Below, one piece after another: positions 25,479-36,916 of a stretch of DNA of 64,000 nt. Numbering within the stretch: position 1 is the first letter of the stretch; the number at the start of each line of letters is the position of its first letter. Both the position numbers and the translations under genes were made by a program. The stretch lies in the NCBI GenBank assembly GCA_013398295.1, contig VZSF01007818.1, positions 251,180-315,179 of the forward strand. Direction: 5' to 3'. The notes beneath the pieces were generated by a model, which did not search any database, had not been told where the DNA came from, and saw only the letters and a program-made list of their open reading frames with translations. This DNA comes from Chionis minor. Lineage: Eukaryota > Chordata > Aves > Charadriiformes > Chionididae.

Positions 25479-25517
25479 GGGGGGGGGTGTGAGGGGGAGG
25501 GTTCAAGTGGGCAGGGG
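25479..25517 (+). other. Canonical G-quadruplex motif
   Basis: Five G runs of three or more (9, 5, 3, 3 and 4 bases) are separated by loops of 5, 1, 7 and 2 bases. This satisfies the usual rule of four G runs with loops up to 7. Folding is a prediction from the motif only. No promoter or gene is seen next to it. Confidence 0.8.
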
Positions 25518-25740
25518 AAGCAGTGAAAGCCTAAATAAACTTTGACCATTAGATAACAGGGCTATTATTGCTCTGTAAGACTTCCTGAATGGCCTAGAAA
25601 AAACAGAGACAGTTCTTGTTCCTGCCTGCAGGAAAGGAAGCACAAGGATGAGTGCTCAGTAGTCCACTGAAAACTCTGGTTGTTTCCTTCCTTCCTTCTT
25701 TCTCTCTTTTTTTATTATTTTTTAATCTGGGTTGGTTTTT

Positions 25741-25750
25741 CCCCCCCCCC
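25741..25750. repeat. C10 homopolymer next to a T-rich tract
   Basis: Ten consecutive C follow a T-rich stretch (about 25680-25740) that includes cttccttccttctttctctc. It is a simple pyrimidine tract and a place where sequencing or assembly length errors are likely. Confidence 0.9.
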
Positions 25751-25884
25751 TACTTAAAACCCACGCTGTATACTTAGCCAAAGCCAGGAGGACCCTCTTT
25801 TCATGCCAAAAAAAACCCCTTAAAGTTTCTATTGCGGGATGTGAAACCCACACATTTTGCACAGGCGCCGGGTGCAGGCTGCCA

Positions 25885-25944
25885 GCTGCTTGGGCAAGGC
25901 AATGGATGCATCCTGCTGCTCGGGCAAGGCAATGGATGCATCCC
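25885..25944. repeat. Tandem duplication of a 30-bp unit
   Basis: Two adjacent 30-bp copies (25885-25914 and 25915-25944) differ at two positions. Each contains gctgct, gggcaaggcaatgg and atgcatcc. Several short frames on both strands stay open through it because 30 is a multiple of 3. None is recognisable. Confidence 0.93.
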
Positions 25945-28303
25945 ACCATGCTGCCGGCAGCACCCCGACAACACCGTCAGGGAACAGCTGCAGCTCCCCC
26001 CTGATGGCATCGCTGCACCTAGGTAGCAGCAACAAGAGCAAACAGCAAAAATAGGAGCATCCCTGGTAATTAAAGGAATGAAAAGGTAAAAATAGGAGGA
26101 AAGAAAATGGCTTTTTTGAGGAAATACAGTAATTTTTCACAGTGGGTAACTAAAAATATGCATGCTTTTTATGAAGGGTTAGTTCCACCTCCCCAGATTT
26201 TGTACTGAAACAACTGGCTAGCAAGTGCAAAATCTCTGCCCCTTCCCGTATCTTTCCTTTTCCCTCCAGCATGTCACCTCTCCACACAAAGACATTTCAT
26301 TCTTTGAGAACTTCAAAGAGGTTTTTGTTCACTTAAGTTACCTCGGTGACAGATATTTACTGTTGTTAACTTTACTTGCATATATGATATTGTTGGTGTG
26401 CTAAAGCTGTTAGACTCATTAGGAAAACATCTACACTAGCATTGTATAATTACAATTCCTCAGGCTCAAACCAGATGCTCCAGACTGTCACAAAAACACT
26501 AAATTGTGTTGTTTATATTCACTGTTCTTTTTTTAAGGTGAAAGCAGTGAGAAGTAGATCACTCAACACCACATTTGGAAGATGGTGTGTCCTGGGTCTG
26601 GAGTCCCAGCCGACCTTCCTCTCCCAAACCTTTACAAACTTCTCTCTCCACCTCCTCCTGCTCCATCAGGAGCTCCCCATCTGCTGTGAGCTCCCACTCC
26701 AGCTGCTCCGCTTGCTCCCTCTACACAAATGTTGCTACAAAATGCAGCAACTAAGACCACCTCACCCCACTGCCTCTAGGGTGACAATGGTCGCCTCCCC
26801 AAACCTGCTCACTAGCTTTTGTACTAAATGGGAACTTTCTACCCTGCTACCGCTGTCAGACCATGCCTATATTTTCCACTTATTTCCACACTCCTTGCTG
26901 TATTCATGCTTTTGTCAAACCACCCACTTAGGTAGGAGTTTTCAGTTCCTCCCCAGCTCCCCGCTGCTCCATACTTTCTTTACATACATTTGCCATTCCT
27001 TCCCCACCAATCCACTTTAAAGCCTTTCTTCTTGCAGCATTCAGTAGAAAATCCCACTGACAGCAACCACCTCTTTCGCGGAGCCTTAAGGGTGGGCTGC
27101 ATCTGTGCAGGACTCCTCACACCCCAACACCTGCTCCTCGGCTTTGAGTAGCATCAGAGTTGGCCAGCGGGTTGACTGGTGCTGAGCGCTAAACGGGAAT
27201 GTCCAACTGGAAAGTACTGGTCTGTAACCAGAGCTACGGGGACAGCCTCCACAGACTGAGACCTCTGATCTCCGTGCGCTCAGAACTAAACAGAAAATGC
27301 ACAGCTACCAGAGACCCACACACTACAGACCACAAAGAGACGAATTTTTGTGTCCCAGTTTTGGTCCAGTGACCTTAGTATCTTGCTTCTCAGTTAAGCA
27401 AGGAGTATGCTTAAAAACCAGAACCATAGAGGAAGGGAAAGAAGCTTCAGACCCAGGAGACCACATGAAGGCTCCAGGAAGGCAATAGAGAGAGAGAGTG
27501 GGAAGAGCAGGTTGCTAAATGGTAAAACTGAGCTTGTGGCAGACAAGATGAAAATAATGCTTAAACAGACTTCTGGTGCAAATGATCATGGCTTAATTTT
27601 TCATAACTCCTTTCTGATATTCCCACAAATTGTTCCTCCTAAAACACTTGCCCCTGAATGGGAAAAAGGACACCCAGAGGGAAAAAAGAAAAAAATAGAG
27701 TGAAAGCAAATTTTGCACTTGTATTTTATTAAGTCCCCAACATAAAACATTCACCAGCCGTGAGCTCATCCAAAACCTTAAGAGGTACAAAAGTCATTCT
27801 GCAGGACTGGAAAACGTGATGTTAGTTTAACTTTCAAGTGACTTAAAGAAAAGCCTAAGCATGTTTCCTCCAGTTCCAGCATCCTCCTAGGAACGCCGAA
27901 GAGTCAATTCAGGAGCCCTTGTGACCATAAACATTTTTTTTTCTGGTTAGTGGCTGTTTTATTTTTTTGTTCCCAGAAAGGCTGTCATTAAATAAACAAC
28001 AGGGTTCACGTATGAAAAGACAGACATCCTTCAAGCCCGAACAAAGAGAAAGCAATTCCAAAAAACTCCTAAAATGAGCAACCAAACTAAGACACAATGA
28101 CAGTGCTGGATGTGACTCAAGGTGTGACACACTCCTCCAAGCCCTAATGACTGACCTCCACAGGGAAAATAAACCTTTCCAGAGAAAACAAAGCCGTTAC
28201 ATGCGAAATAGGTGAGGAAAGATAGGAAGCCGAGGCTTGCTGGTGAGAAGCCCTGTCACTGCATCCCGTAGCTTTGAATCGAGCCTCAACATGGCCTGTG
28301 GTC

Positions 28304-28363
28304 TGGAAGACCTCGTAGGGTACCTAGGAGGTTTGGAAGACCTCGTAGGGTACCTAGGACGAG
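28304..28363. repeat. Tandem duplication of a 30-bp unit
   Basis: The copies at 28304-28333 and 28334-28363 share their first 26 bases exactly and differ at their last few. Each contains ggaagacctcgtagg, ggtacc and cctagg. The second copy forms an imperfect hairpin with the following acgagg. An 84-codon open frame (28237-28491) crosses it and reads LEDLVGYLG twice, but it has no other support. Confidence 0.93.
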
Positions 28364-29025
28364 GCAGTCGGCGAATACACTTTAGACCTGTGGTGAGGGT
28401 AAAACAGAGGAGCCACAGGGGCTTGTGTGAGCTGGCATCTAGTGCTTGGGTAGCACATGTGGTAGCATTAAACTGCTACAACCCTTGTTAAACGGCTTCT
28501 CTTGTGATATCTCAGTGGTACAGGCAGGACAGCAGCACACAAGTGCGTTCATGGGGTCCCCCTAGGGGGTGAGACCCAAACCTGAGAAGGTGAATAGCAC
28601 CAAGCCAGTACAGCACGCTGGCTTTGGTCTTTGGCCTGCGGTGAGTTTCCCTCCCTAAGAGCTAGCTGGTAAAGTCTTCTAAGATACAAAGATTGTTCTA
28701 CCAGCTCTGGTGTGCGCCGACGCTGGCGAAGCTTTACCTATGGGCTCCAGCAGCATGTTGGAAAGGAAGGACCTGTGCTGCTATTGGAGCCTTCGGGGCT
28801 ACTCAGAGCTCATCACAGCTGCTCTGAGAAAGCAACTGCCCTATAAACGATGGGTCCAGACCAGTAAACACGCTAGAAATCAGTTCTCCAGTCCTGGCTG
28901 AGAAGTTGCAATTAAATACCAAATCTGCCTAAGTGCTAACCTTGACTTTTGCCTGTGCTGCTACTAAGTGCCATATCTGTCTTCTCTGAAGAAGGGCTCA
29001 TTGGAAATCCTCCGTAAAGATGAAG

Positions 29026-29086
29026 TCATTTACCATGGTAAAACCCTTGCAGTGCAAGGGTTGGTGTCTTATCACATGGTAAATGA
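29026..29086. repeat. Nested hairpin: 12-bp outer and 10-bp inner perfect stems
   Basis: The outer arms tcatttaccatg (29026-29037) and catggtaaatga (29075-29086) are exact reverse complements. Inside them aacccttgca (29042-29051) and tgcaagggtt (29053-29062) form a second perfect stem around a single G. Between the stems lie 4 unpaired bases on the left and 12 on the right. The left side also contains the 14-bp palindrome tttaccatggtaaa (29029-29042), so an alternative fold exists. It is not part of any repeat family I recognise. The 61-nt size resembles small hairpin RNA precursors, but the one-base apex and asymmetric internal loop are not typical. Confidence 0.93.
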
Positions 29087-29471
29087 TTATCAGAAAGGGT
29101 TATCTTGATGATGGCTGTCCATTTATTCAAGCCTGGAAGGAATATTCCCATCATGACTGCACTAGGTGTTTTGAATTGAGATTGAATTGAGAAGGCATAA
29201 GCAAACTTGGAAAAAATAACCTCAGAAAGAGATGTTCTTTGCAGCAAGAGCCGTACCTTCTTGGTGCAAGCATTTCAGAGTAAGAAAAACAAAAGACAAC
29301 AAAGACTTTGCATGTTCTATTTTTATTAGACCTCCCCAAGCAAGGGATGCTCGCTCCAGGCTTGTGGGAGCAGAACATAAGGAAGGTGGGGCTTCTTTGG
29401 GCAGCTTTGCATCCATATTACTTAGAATGAAATTTCTTTTAGGTGCACTAAGAGGAGTACTCTTGACAATA

Positions 29472-29491
29472 TTAAAGTTAAGTAACTTTAA
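29472..29491. repeat. Perfect 20-bp inverted repeat, 9-bp arms
   Basis: ttaaagtta (29472-29480) and taactttaa (29483-29491) are exact reverse complements with a 2-bp spacer. It lies about 390 bp downstream of the nested hairpin at 29.03 kb. It is short and AT-rich, so chance is a reasonable explanation. Confidence 0.85.
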
Positions 29492-32400
29492 AAGGGAAAA
29501 AAAAGGACGAAAACAGGTTTGAACTGGCTAATAATAAAATTTTTCTGGTTGAATGCATTTGCCTCTGTGCTCATTTAAATGCAAAGAATGTACTCCATCG
29601 AGTCTTACTAGTCTGGATAACTACAGAACTTGGCCAAAAATGAATGAATGAAAGAAAGAAATCCTAAGTTTTGCTCTAGTTTCTTGTTTCTTGATCTATC
29701 TGATCAGCACATTTCCTTTTCCTGTCCTCAGCCCCTCTGAAGCAGTGGCAAGGTATCCTCTTTCATGGGAATCATCATCGCTTTACCTGGATAATTCTAC
29801 CAAATGAAGCTGAATCCCAATCGCAGTTTTTCACTAAGTGATACTATTACCAGAATGATGAAAAAGGAAATACAAGAAACAGGACAGAAATGTGAAACCT
29901 GAAATAAGTTTCTGAATATGAAATCACAAAGGGAAGGGCTGCAAAAGTTCACCATAGTCCTTTTATTCACTGTGTGTTGGGGCTTCCTATGAGCACAGAG
30001 TGATGTCTGTAAATTGCTGACAGTGCAAATCTGAAACACTTCTGCTTCTTAGCATCGAAGTGAGATAGCCCCTAAGAAAAAATTAAACAATTGTGCCTTA
30101 CACATCTACTTCTAGGAAAGAGTATTTAAAAAAACCCCAAACTCAAACCTGAAAACCAGAACAACAGAAAACCACACACCCAGCTATTGATAAATAATGT
30201 ACACTAATACATCAGAAAGTTTCAATGAGGGACGTAGGGGCCCAGAATCCCTTGGGACACAATTCATACCTTGTAAAGCTGAATAAAATACGTTTTCCAG
30301 GTTATTGAGGGTAAACGATAAGGATGCCCAATGAAACAGCAAGAATACGATGTAGGAGCAATTTGCAAGGCTGCTTCTCTTTTAATGCCTGCCCATGTCA
30401 AAAAACCCTCACCATTGCCATCACTGTCAGTAGCGCGGGAAACCTCAGCCCACCTCTTCTCCTCCAGGACAGGAAGACAGCGACTGGGGCACACCTGGCT
30501 CCTAACACCCCCCCAAACATTTTGGGTAGCGTGACTGTAGCTCACCCTCCATCTAAGCTTCCCTGGTAGAAAACTCTTCAGCTGCTGTTTCCAAAGGAGA
30601 AGACTTCTTTCGCAAAGCACGTTGAACATGATGGGTTTGAAAGCTATAACAGTGTAAGACTGCTGGCTTTGGCAAAGAGATTGTCTACGCATCTACTGAC
30701 TGCTTGTTCGCCCGGTGGCAACGTGCCACTTTGAATGCCTGCTGTCTTCAAGCCCTGATCTCTTCTCCATCAGACATCGGTTCTTATGCTCTTCCACTGT
30801 TTCCTTACCACAAGCCCACACAAGGACTCTGATGTTACTAAGTTAAGATCATGGGGTTTATTTTCCCCACTGTAAATGCTCTCCCATTGAAGCCACTTGG
30901 TGTCAATCACAATGTTAAGCAAGTCACTTAAGTCTAAAGCATGGGAAGACCATTGCCCCATCCAGCATTTCCAATCCTGCAACAGAAGGACGTTGCACAA
31001 TATAAAAAGCAAGATTTTTTATTTTTTTTTTTTTCAGCGTGCCACAGCATGGTTACCTCCAGCCCTTCGAGGACTCTGTCTTCTCTGCTTCTCTCTCCAA
31101 GCCTGTTCTCATCCCTAGCCCAACTCAAAGCATTGGGTTTTTTTCATGCACAACACTTTAATCTCCTCAAACACTGCTTTCATCCTGTGCCAGTGGGACC
31201 TTTTACGGTTCTCACAGCTAAGAAACATCTCTTTCTAAGCAACCTCAGGAAAGAAGTAGCTAAAACACTGTAGCTAATGATCTGGATGGGGAAACATTAC
31301 CTCTGTGCTCCAGCCTGGGCCCTATCACACATCTCATGCATGGCACTGGATAAGTAAATCACTCTTCCTATATCTTTGCAGAGCCAGGCACAGAAGAGTG
31401 GAATCAAAATTGGATTTGCTAATATTTGCAAAGCACTCATTGATCATAGCTGGGAAGTGTTATTAATACTTTATTACAGAGATGACCGGCTTTCTTGCAG
31501 ACACACCTCTTCTCCTCCACAGCTGATGGCTTGTGAAATAACCAGCTGACCTAAAAACCTCATCAACCCCCAGTGAGACTCGCTCTAGCACTGCCGTGCT
31601 TGGCAGGGGGGGGGGAAACTGTGGGACAGAAATATCGTTTCATCTCGTTAAACAGGCTCAGCTACAAGAAGTTAACAAATTGCTAGAGGACCGTGCAAAC
31701 CCCTGTTAGTGCGGTGGTGGCGCATGACTGCAACACAGCACACAAGCTGCGAGCCATGTGAAAGGGCTGATGAGATCTTGAAGCAAAAAACCAAACTACA
31801 GCCTAGTAAATTAAAAAGAGCTTGTGTGGGCAAGTCTGCCTCATTCCCTCCGGTTTTTGTAGTAGGAAAGATGCCACTATGAAGTGGCTGGAGCGAGTTA
31901 AACACCTTTTAAGTGTCTCCTAACAATTAGTGGTATTATGAAAAAAAACACTTGGCATTCGTTTAAAAAAAAAAGTTGTCTTATTTAACTACAACTCCAG
32001 TGTTTAAAGTATTAATAGCTGCCTATGCCGCTGGTTCCTACATGCTTACATGCTTTTCAAATTGCATTTGGTAAAGCTCGGTCCATCTGTTTTCCCACAC
32101 TCCGTCAACACATGCAACAAAGTGAGCAGAGGCTACCTTCGGTAGGGTTGTATTTTGTTCAGAACTTTCTGCTTGCATACCAGAAATTCAATGCTAATTC
32201 AACATGCTTCGGGGGCATTTGAGCTATAAAGGAGGGGGCTGGGGAAGGGGAGAGGAGAAAGAGGGTTTTCACTGATCACGATACATGCACTTACAGACAA
32301 ACAAGTGGCTGGGGAGGATTTGTGCATCTCCAAAGCCTGACTGTGTAGCAGTGCCTCTCAGCTCCAGCACAAACGTGTTGCAACACGACAATATTATGCA

Positions 32401-35033
32401 CCAGAAACTGGACAAGCGGCTGCTAATTCGCTGCACGAACTTCAAAAACTATAAATTTTCTTTTCAAACCCATCCAACAGGACAAAGAGAAGTCTGTTTG
32501 AGATTCATCGCAAGTCCCCGGCTGATGGCTAATTTGTATGAAAATGGGTATGGTGGTTCCTGTAAATAGCTCTCCTCTGATGGTCGGTAGGTAAGTGGCC
32601 TGGGGGGGATTTGAAAAGAGATCACCCCCCCCAATATCAGCCTACGCAGAGTCTAGAAAGAGACAAATGCTCCGACGCGTCTCCCCAGAAGGGATGGTGA
32701 GGGGTCTTCATACACAGAGCTGGGGACCACCACGGTGCAGAGGCAGAAAACGAGGATGCACTAAGGCTGTGGCTTTGCAGGTGAATTCTTCACTGGACAC
32801 GTGTCCTGGTTCACTGCTGTCTTGCTGCTCCCCGTCCCTGCCTGTCCCCACAAGGCTGTCTGACTGCCACCCCCTCTGTTGCACCAGCACAACTGTTTGA
32901 GCAGCCATGTGCTGTGAACCGGATTAACAGGTCTGGCTCCCCCCCAAAAAAAACCCCAAACTATTTTAATTGCCAGGCTATTTTTAAATTCTCCAGTGTT
33001 ACGCAACACGGCAGGTACGACTGAGGGGGTGGCAGTTATTAACACAAGGTAAGGGCAGGAGGATAACGAGGATGCTCTTAGCGGGTAACACCAGGAAAGG
33101 TTTTGTCAAATGAAATGTATGGGGTCACTTTCTCCCCCATTAGAGGTTCACGCTGGCTGCTTTGCCTGTCATTACTTTTAGCACAGCGTGATTTTGGAGT
33201 CGTATTAGCCTTTATGCTAGCACAGACTTTTTACACTACTACTAATTTCTTCAAACTTCTACATTTTGACTCCTGAAAACATTTAAACAAATCTACCAAC
33301 TCTTGGAAGGAAGCCAACCAGATACAGAATTTTAAGTTTTGAGGTTTTTTTAAAAAGGTCTTATTTGGTAGGGATTAACACCAGGAGGCACTAGATCAAA
33401 TACTAGTCAGGTATAGGACAGCCATCATTTACATTATCACTTTGTCTGAAAGCACCTGTGAAAAGACATTGCATTTGGCAAAGGACGGACGAAGACACAG
33501 GCAAATGAACTAGCACTACCATCTGTGGAAGCAGTTTTAGGTGGAGAAATGAAGACGCTACCACCTAAATCCTTTGTATATGAAGCTTGGGAGGCTTTTT
33601 GGAAGCAGAAACTATTTCCAAAATCCACGGAGGAAAAAATTCTGAGTTGTCTGACTGGTTTTTTGCTAATGTAATTTACCGTCTTTGCTAAGCATCAAGG
33701 TAGACGGGCTGCTGAGCATTTACTATTCGAGATCAGAATGGGTATTTGAAATACCCCCTCTATTACAAATGGATTTCTGGTGATGCAGTAGTCACCTGCA
33801 TGTGCTCTGGATGACATCTGAATGTCAACCAGCAACCCTGACATGGAGCTCAGAACAAAATGCTCCTCCGCTCAGTGTAAAGGTCAAAATCTGACCTCAT
33901 GTGAAGCCTAGATTTTAAATAAAATATTTTTCCCATTTAAAGCTCTTGCACTGTAACACACTGAATTCTAATTCAGCGATGGTTTGTGCTTCAGGACTAA
34001 GGGTTATGGTTATAAAATATGGGTTTCTACTTGAGTCATATACATCCAATCATATATTCAATGCCTTCCAGTAGCTTATGCCAGTGTAAACCCTGGAATG
34101 ACAAAAACAGGTATTGAATAGGGGCCCTATTCAACTTTCAGCCTTCCTGGGAATGTCCTCATGGAAGCATTTAAAAATATTCTTTGCCTAAAGATTTCAA
34201 TATTTGCTTCAATTAATGATATCCCAGTCCTATTCAACTGTAAATTTTGGTGAGGCTAAAATTTAAGCCCAGTCTTTGCAAAGCTGATTGCCTGCTACGT
34301 TTAAACTAAAACTGGTTTCTAAAACCTATGTCACGTTGACTGTATGGAGCCACACTGCTTGACCGATGAGTTTTATTTTCCTCAGCCTCCCTTGTCTGGA
34401 GCTCTTCCTGTGGCATCAGGAGGTACTCACAGCTTGGTAAACTTTGACTCTCCAAAAGAAAAATCCCTGCACCTTGTGGGATTTCCCCACCACAGAGCCT
34501 GGCTGAACGTAAGGGCCAGCAAATCTCTACTTCCACTGTGTTTATGTTGAGTGGCATGGAAACTCCGAGTCAATTAAAGGAGTTTATTTGGTATTAGTGT
34601 GATTTCCCTCCACCCCCGCCCCGCCTTGTTAGTTTTTATACATACAAAGGAGGAGGAAGAAGCTCTGCAAACACGGGAGACAGTTATGAGTTCTTCCTTC
34701 AGCTGTTCTGCTGCTGCTTGCAGTCAACTTGTAGGGATGGAATAAAGTGAAAACATCTTATACTATGACTCACAGTCACAGAGGTTTTCTCCAAACAGCC
34801 TGGAAGCAAATAATGCCAGGAAGACCATAAATGTAAATAGCAACAGAAGACTTTGGGGGTGCAGAATTATTCTGTGGTACAAAATGAGCCCATTCAAAAG
34901 AAAATCCAGAAAGATGGGCTATTCATCCCACTACCAGAGCTGGAGTAATTAAAATAACATTTCACTTCTACGTGTCTGGTTCACTTTCGCAGAATTTAAT
35001 AGCAACCTGGACCTTCCAACCTGCTTTCAACAT

Positions 35034-35055
35034 CTGCCTGCTACGTAGCAGGCAG
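35034..35055. repeat. Perfect uninterrupted 22-bp palindrome
   Basis: ctgcctgctac (35034-35044) is followed directly by its exact reverse complement gtagcaggcag (35045-35055), centred on TACGTA. There is no spacer. It sits about 370 bp before a CpG-enriched kilobase. It could be a symmetric binding site or a product of local template switching; the sequence does not decide. Confidence 0.95.
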
Positions 35056-35220
35056 CAGACGCTGGTGGATCTTTACATCACCTTCAACTCCAAACAACCC
35101 TAATCCCTGGTTCTGTTAAGATGATAGGAAGGAACAGTTGGACTTTTATTCAATGCTTTCATAATGTCAGCCAGGTTATAATTTGCTGGGAACAGGACAA
35201 AGCAATCAAAGCTGCACAGG

Positions 35221-35400
35221 GGGATTTTGTTCACCGCTATTTTTCTTCCTAAGCCCAGTGCTCGCTTGAAAATGCATCACTTTATCTCGGAGATATTTTC
35301 ATTCACAAGCAATTTGTCATGCGACTCCAGGCTTCTGGGATTGTATCGATTCCAGAACTGCAATTGCCGTTGTCAGCAGCACAGGCTTCTGCGATCTGTT
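35221..35400. promoter_or_regulatory. Candidate conserved non-coding element upstream of CpG cluster
   Basis: This complex, repeat-free stretch includes caagcaatttgtcatgcgac and gattgtatcgattccag. It directly precedes the CpG-enriched kilobase, so it could be part of the same regulatory unit. The 125-codon frame 35227-35604 (+) crosses it without recognisable similarity. Confidence 0.2.
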
Positions 35401-36370
35401 AAACGCATTCCTCAAAGGTGGTTAGTATCCTCCCTTCTCCTTTCCTGTGGGAACGACGGCAGCGACGGGCTCTCACTCACCATCCTCTGGAAGGCTTCGC
35501 TGGAATGGTTTATTATACTAAAGCCCCACCGGTCTCCTTGCCCTTCCTCCCTGCGAGCCTGCCTCCCGGCGCAGCCGGCCGGGCTGGCGGATGCCCGGCT
35601 GTAGCCATGAGTACCACCGAACCCACGGGGTCAGCCCAGCCCCAGGGGCTGGAGACCCAACCCCCGCTACCTCTGACACCCCCGCCACAGGGCAGTGGGG
35701 ACATCAAAGGCAGAGGGCAACCCCAGCTCAATTTGGACAAGAGTATAAATCGTTCCCTCAGCGACGTCTAAACCCAGGGTAAGAAGATTCTTTGTTTGTT
35801 CGCTTGTTCTTTTTTTTTTTTTTTTTTCCTTCCCTTCAAATTTTAATGCATCTAACAGGAGCAAAATGCTTGAACCCCCACACAGGGCCAGAGAGCCAGA
35901 AGACTGGCAGCTGAGCTGCTGCTGCCACCACCTCGCTCCACTTTGCCCGCGGAAACACCTCCGAGCTCGCTCCTATGAAGTTACGTACAGCATGGAACAG
36001 ACATGCATTCTTCCGATCCCTCTGCTTCCAGGAGGTTTTCCATTGCAAATCAAACCCTTTTTCAGACCTGACAGTAAGGTGAAATGAGGTATAAGAAATG
36101 TCTTGGGCTCCTCAGCCAGCCCTTCAGCTGGCACAGCCTGGCCGAGGGCCACCGAGAAGCAAGCACCGGCTGAGGCTCTGCCAATAACCCTTTTAAGGAT
36201 TTGGAAAGAGTCCCTGTGAACTAATAGGCCGCGAGATTTTAATCCGAGCGAAGGGGAAGGGCGATTCTGTCCGGCCTTTGCCTCTTCCGAAGGAGGGGGA
36301 AGGAAAACGGAAGGAGCGGCCGAGCTGAAATGATCTGAAACAGAAGCAGGTGCCGGCGCACAGGAGGTAC
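35400..36370. promoter_or_regulatory. CpG-enriched kilobase, candidate CpG island or enhancer
   Basis: About 21 CpG fall in 35401-35770 and about 20 more in 35880-36360 by hand count, in a window where CpG is otherwise rare. The densest part is around 35550-35640 (cccggcgcagccggccgggc). An ATG in fair context lies at 35607 and its frame runs to a stop at 35769-35771. A consensus-like splice donor (cccagg/gtaaga) follows at about 35779. A 178-codon frame lies antisense at 35973-36509. Neither protein is recognisable. A T18 run interrupts the region. Taken together it could be the first exon and promoter of an unknown transcript, but there is no confirming evidence. Confidence 0.4.
35810..35827. 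repeat. T18 homopolymer
   Basis: Eighteen T inside the CpG-enriched region at 35.4-36.4 kb. On the minus strand it reads as an A tract, but no retroposed sequence is recognised beside it. Confidence 0.9.
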
Positions 36371-36902
36371 TGCCTGCAAAACAGAAAGCTGCTGCAGCCT
36401 GAACCAGCATTCCTTCATACCAGAGACGTGAATAATACCAAATCATACACGAAAGGAAAATGCGCATCATTCTCATTGATTCTGTTTCCTTCCCCCCTGC
36501 GCACCTCAACTATGACCAAGATCAAAGACAAGGCCATAACCTTGTGTAGCAGAGACTTTTGTTTGTTTTAAATAAAAATGCAAGATGCCAAAAATAACAC
36601 TCCAAGTAATTTGCATCAGAACAATCCCACCAAGGGTGCAATGTGGACAAGTGGCACAAAGGCTAAACTCATGATGGTCAAAGCCTAAAAGGGTTTACTT
36701 GGCTTTGTTGTAAGAAAATTCTAAGCACTTTCTTCTTGCAGCGCTCACAAAATTGTTGCTAGCAACAAAGCTTCTGTCAATACAGAAGAAAATTTGCATC
36801 TAACATGCTCTCAGGAAGAGAGGGCATTAGCTGGCAGTCTGCGCAGCACAGCAGACCTGCAGAGTTTATGGCAAGCTCTGCCAGAAATGCAAAAAAAAAT
36901 AA

Positions 36903-36916
36903 ATATATATATATAT
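36903..36916. repeat. (AT)7 microsatellite after an A-rich run
   Basis: An A9 run just upstream leads into a short perfect AT dinucleotide array. It is simple sequence with no inferred function. Confidence 0.85.

Larger units (their letters stand above)
24657..28303. other. Non-coding DNA with simple-sequence tracts
   Basis: It holds the G-quadruplex motif, C10 run and 30-bp duplication listed separately. The 192-codon frame 26442-27020 (+) is one of the longest in the window. Its product is Leu, Ser, Pro and His-rich because the DNA is pyrimidine-rich, and no domain is visible. Confidence 0.7.
28364..35033. other. Non-coding DNA containing hairpins near 29 kb
   Basis: Apart from the inverted repeats listed, I see ordinary sequence. 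There are T runs near 31022-31034 and a G10 run at 31606-31615. A G-rich stretch at 32230-32265 nearly fits a quadruplex but has one long loop. The 12-bp palindrome cccccctaggggg-type core (cccccTAggggg) lies at 28558-28569. The longest frame (142 codons, 30264-30692, -) is unrecognised. Confidence 0.72.

Noticed and set aside
26442..27020. 192-codon frame (+) as a gene
   Set aside because: The DNA is pyrimidine-rich and the product is low-complexity Leu/Ser/Pro/His. No domain, splice signal or promoter supports it.
30841..30935. MIR fragment suggested by caagtcacttaag
   Set aside because: Only about a dozen bases match and the flanks do not follow the MIR order.
32230..32265. Second G-quadruplex motif
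   Set aside because: The fourth G run is reached only through a loop of about 12 bases, outside the canonical rule.
35973..36509. 178-codon minus-strand frame as a gene
   Set aside because: Long frames are expected in the CpG-enriched DNA here, and nothing in the product is recognisable.
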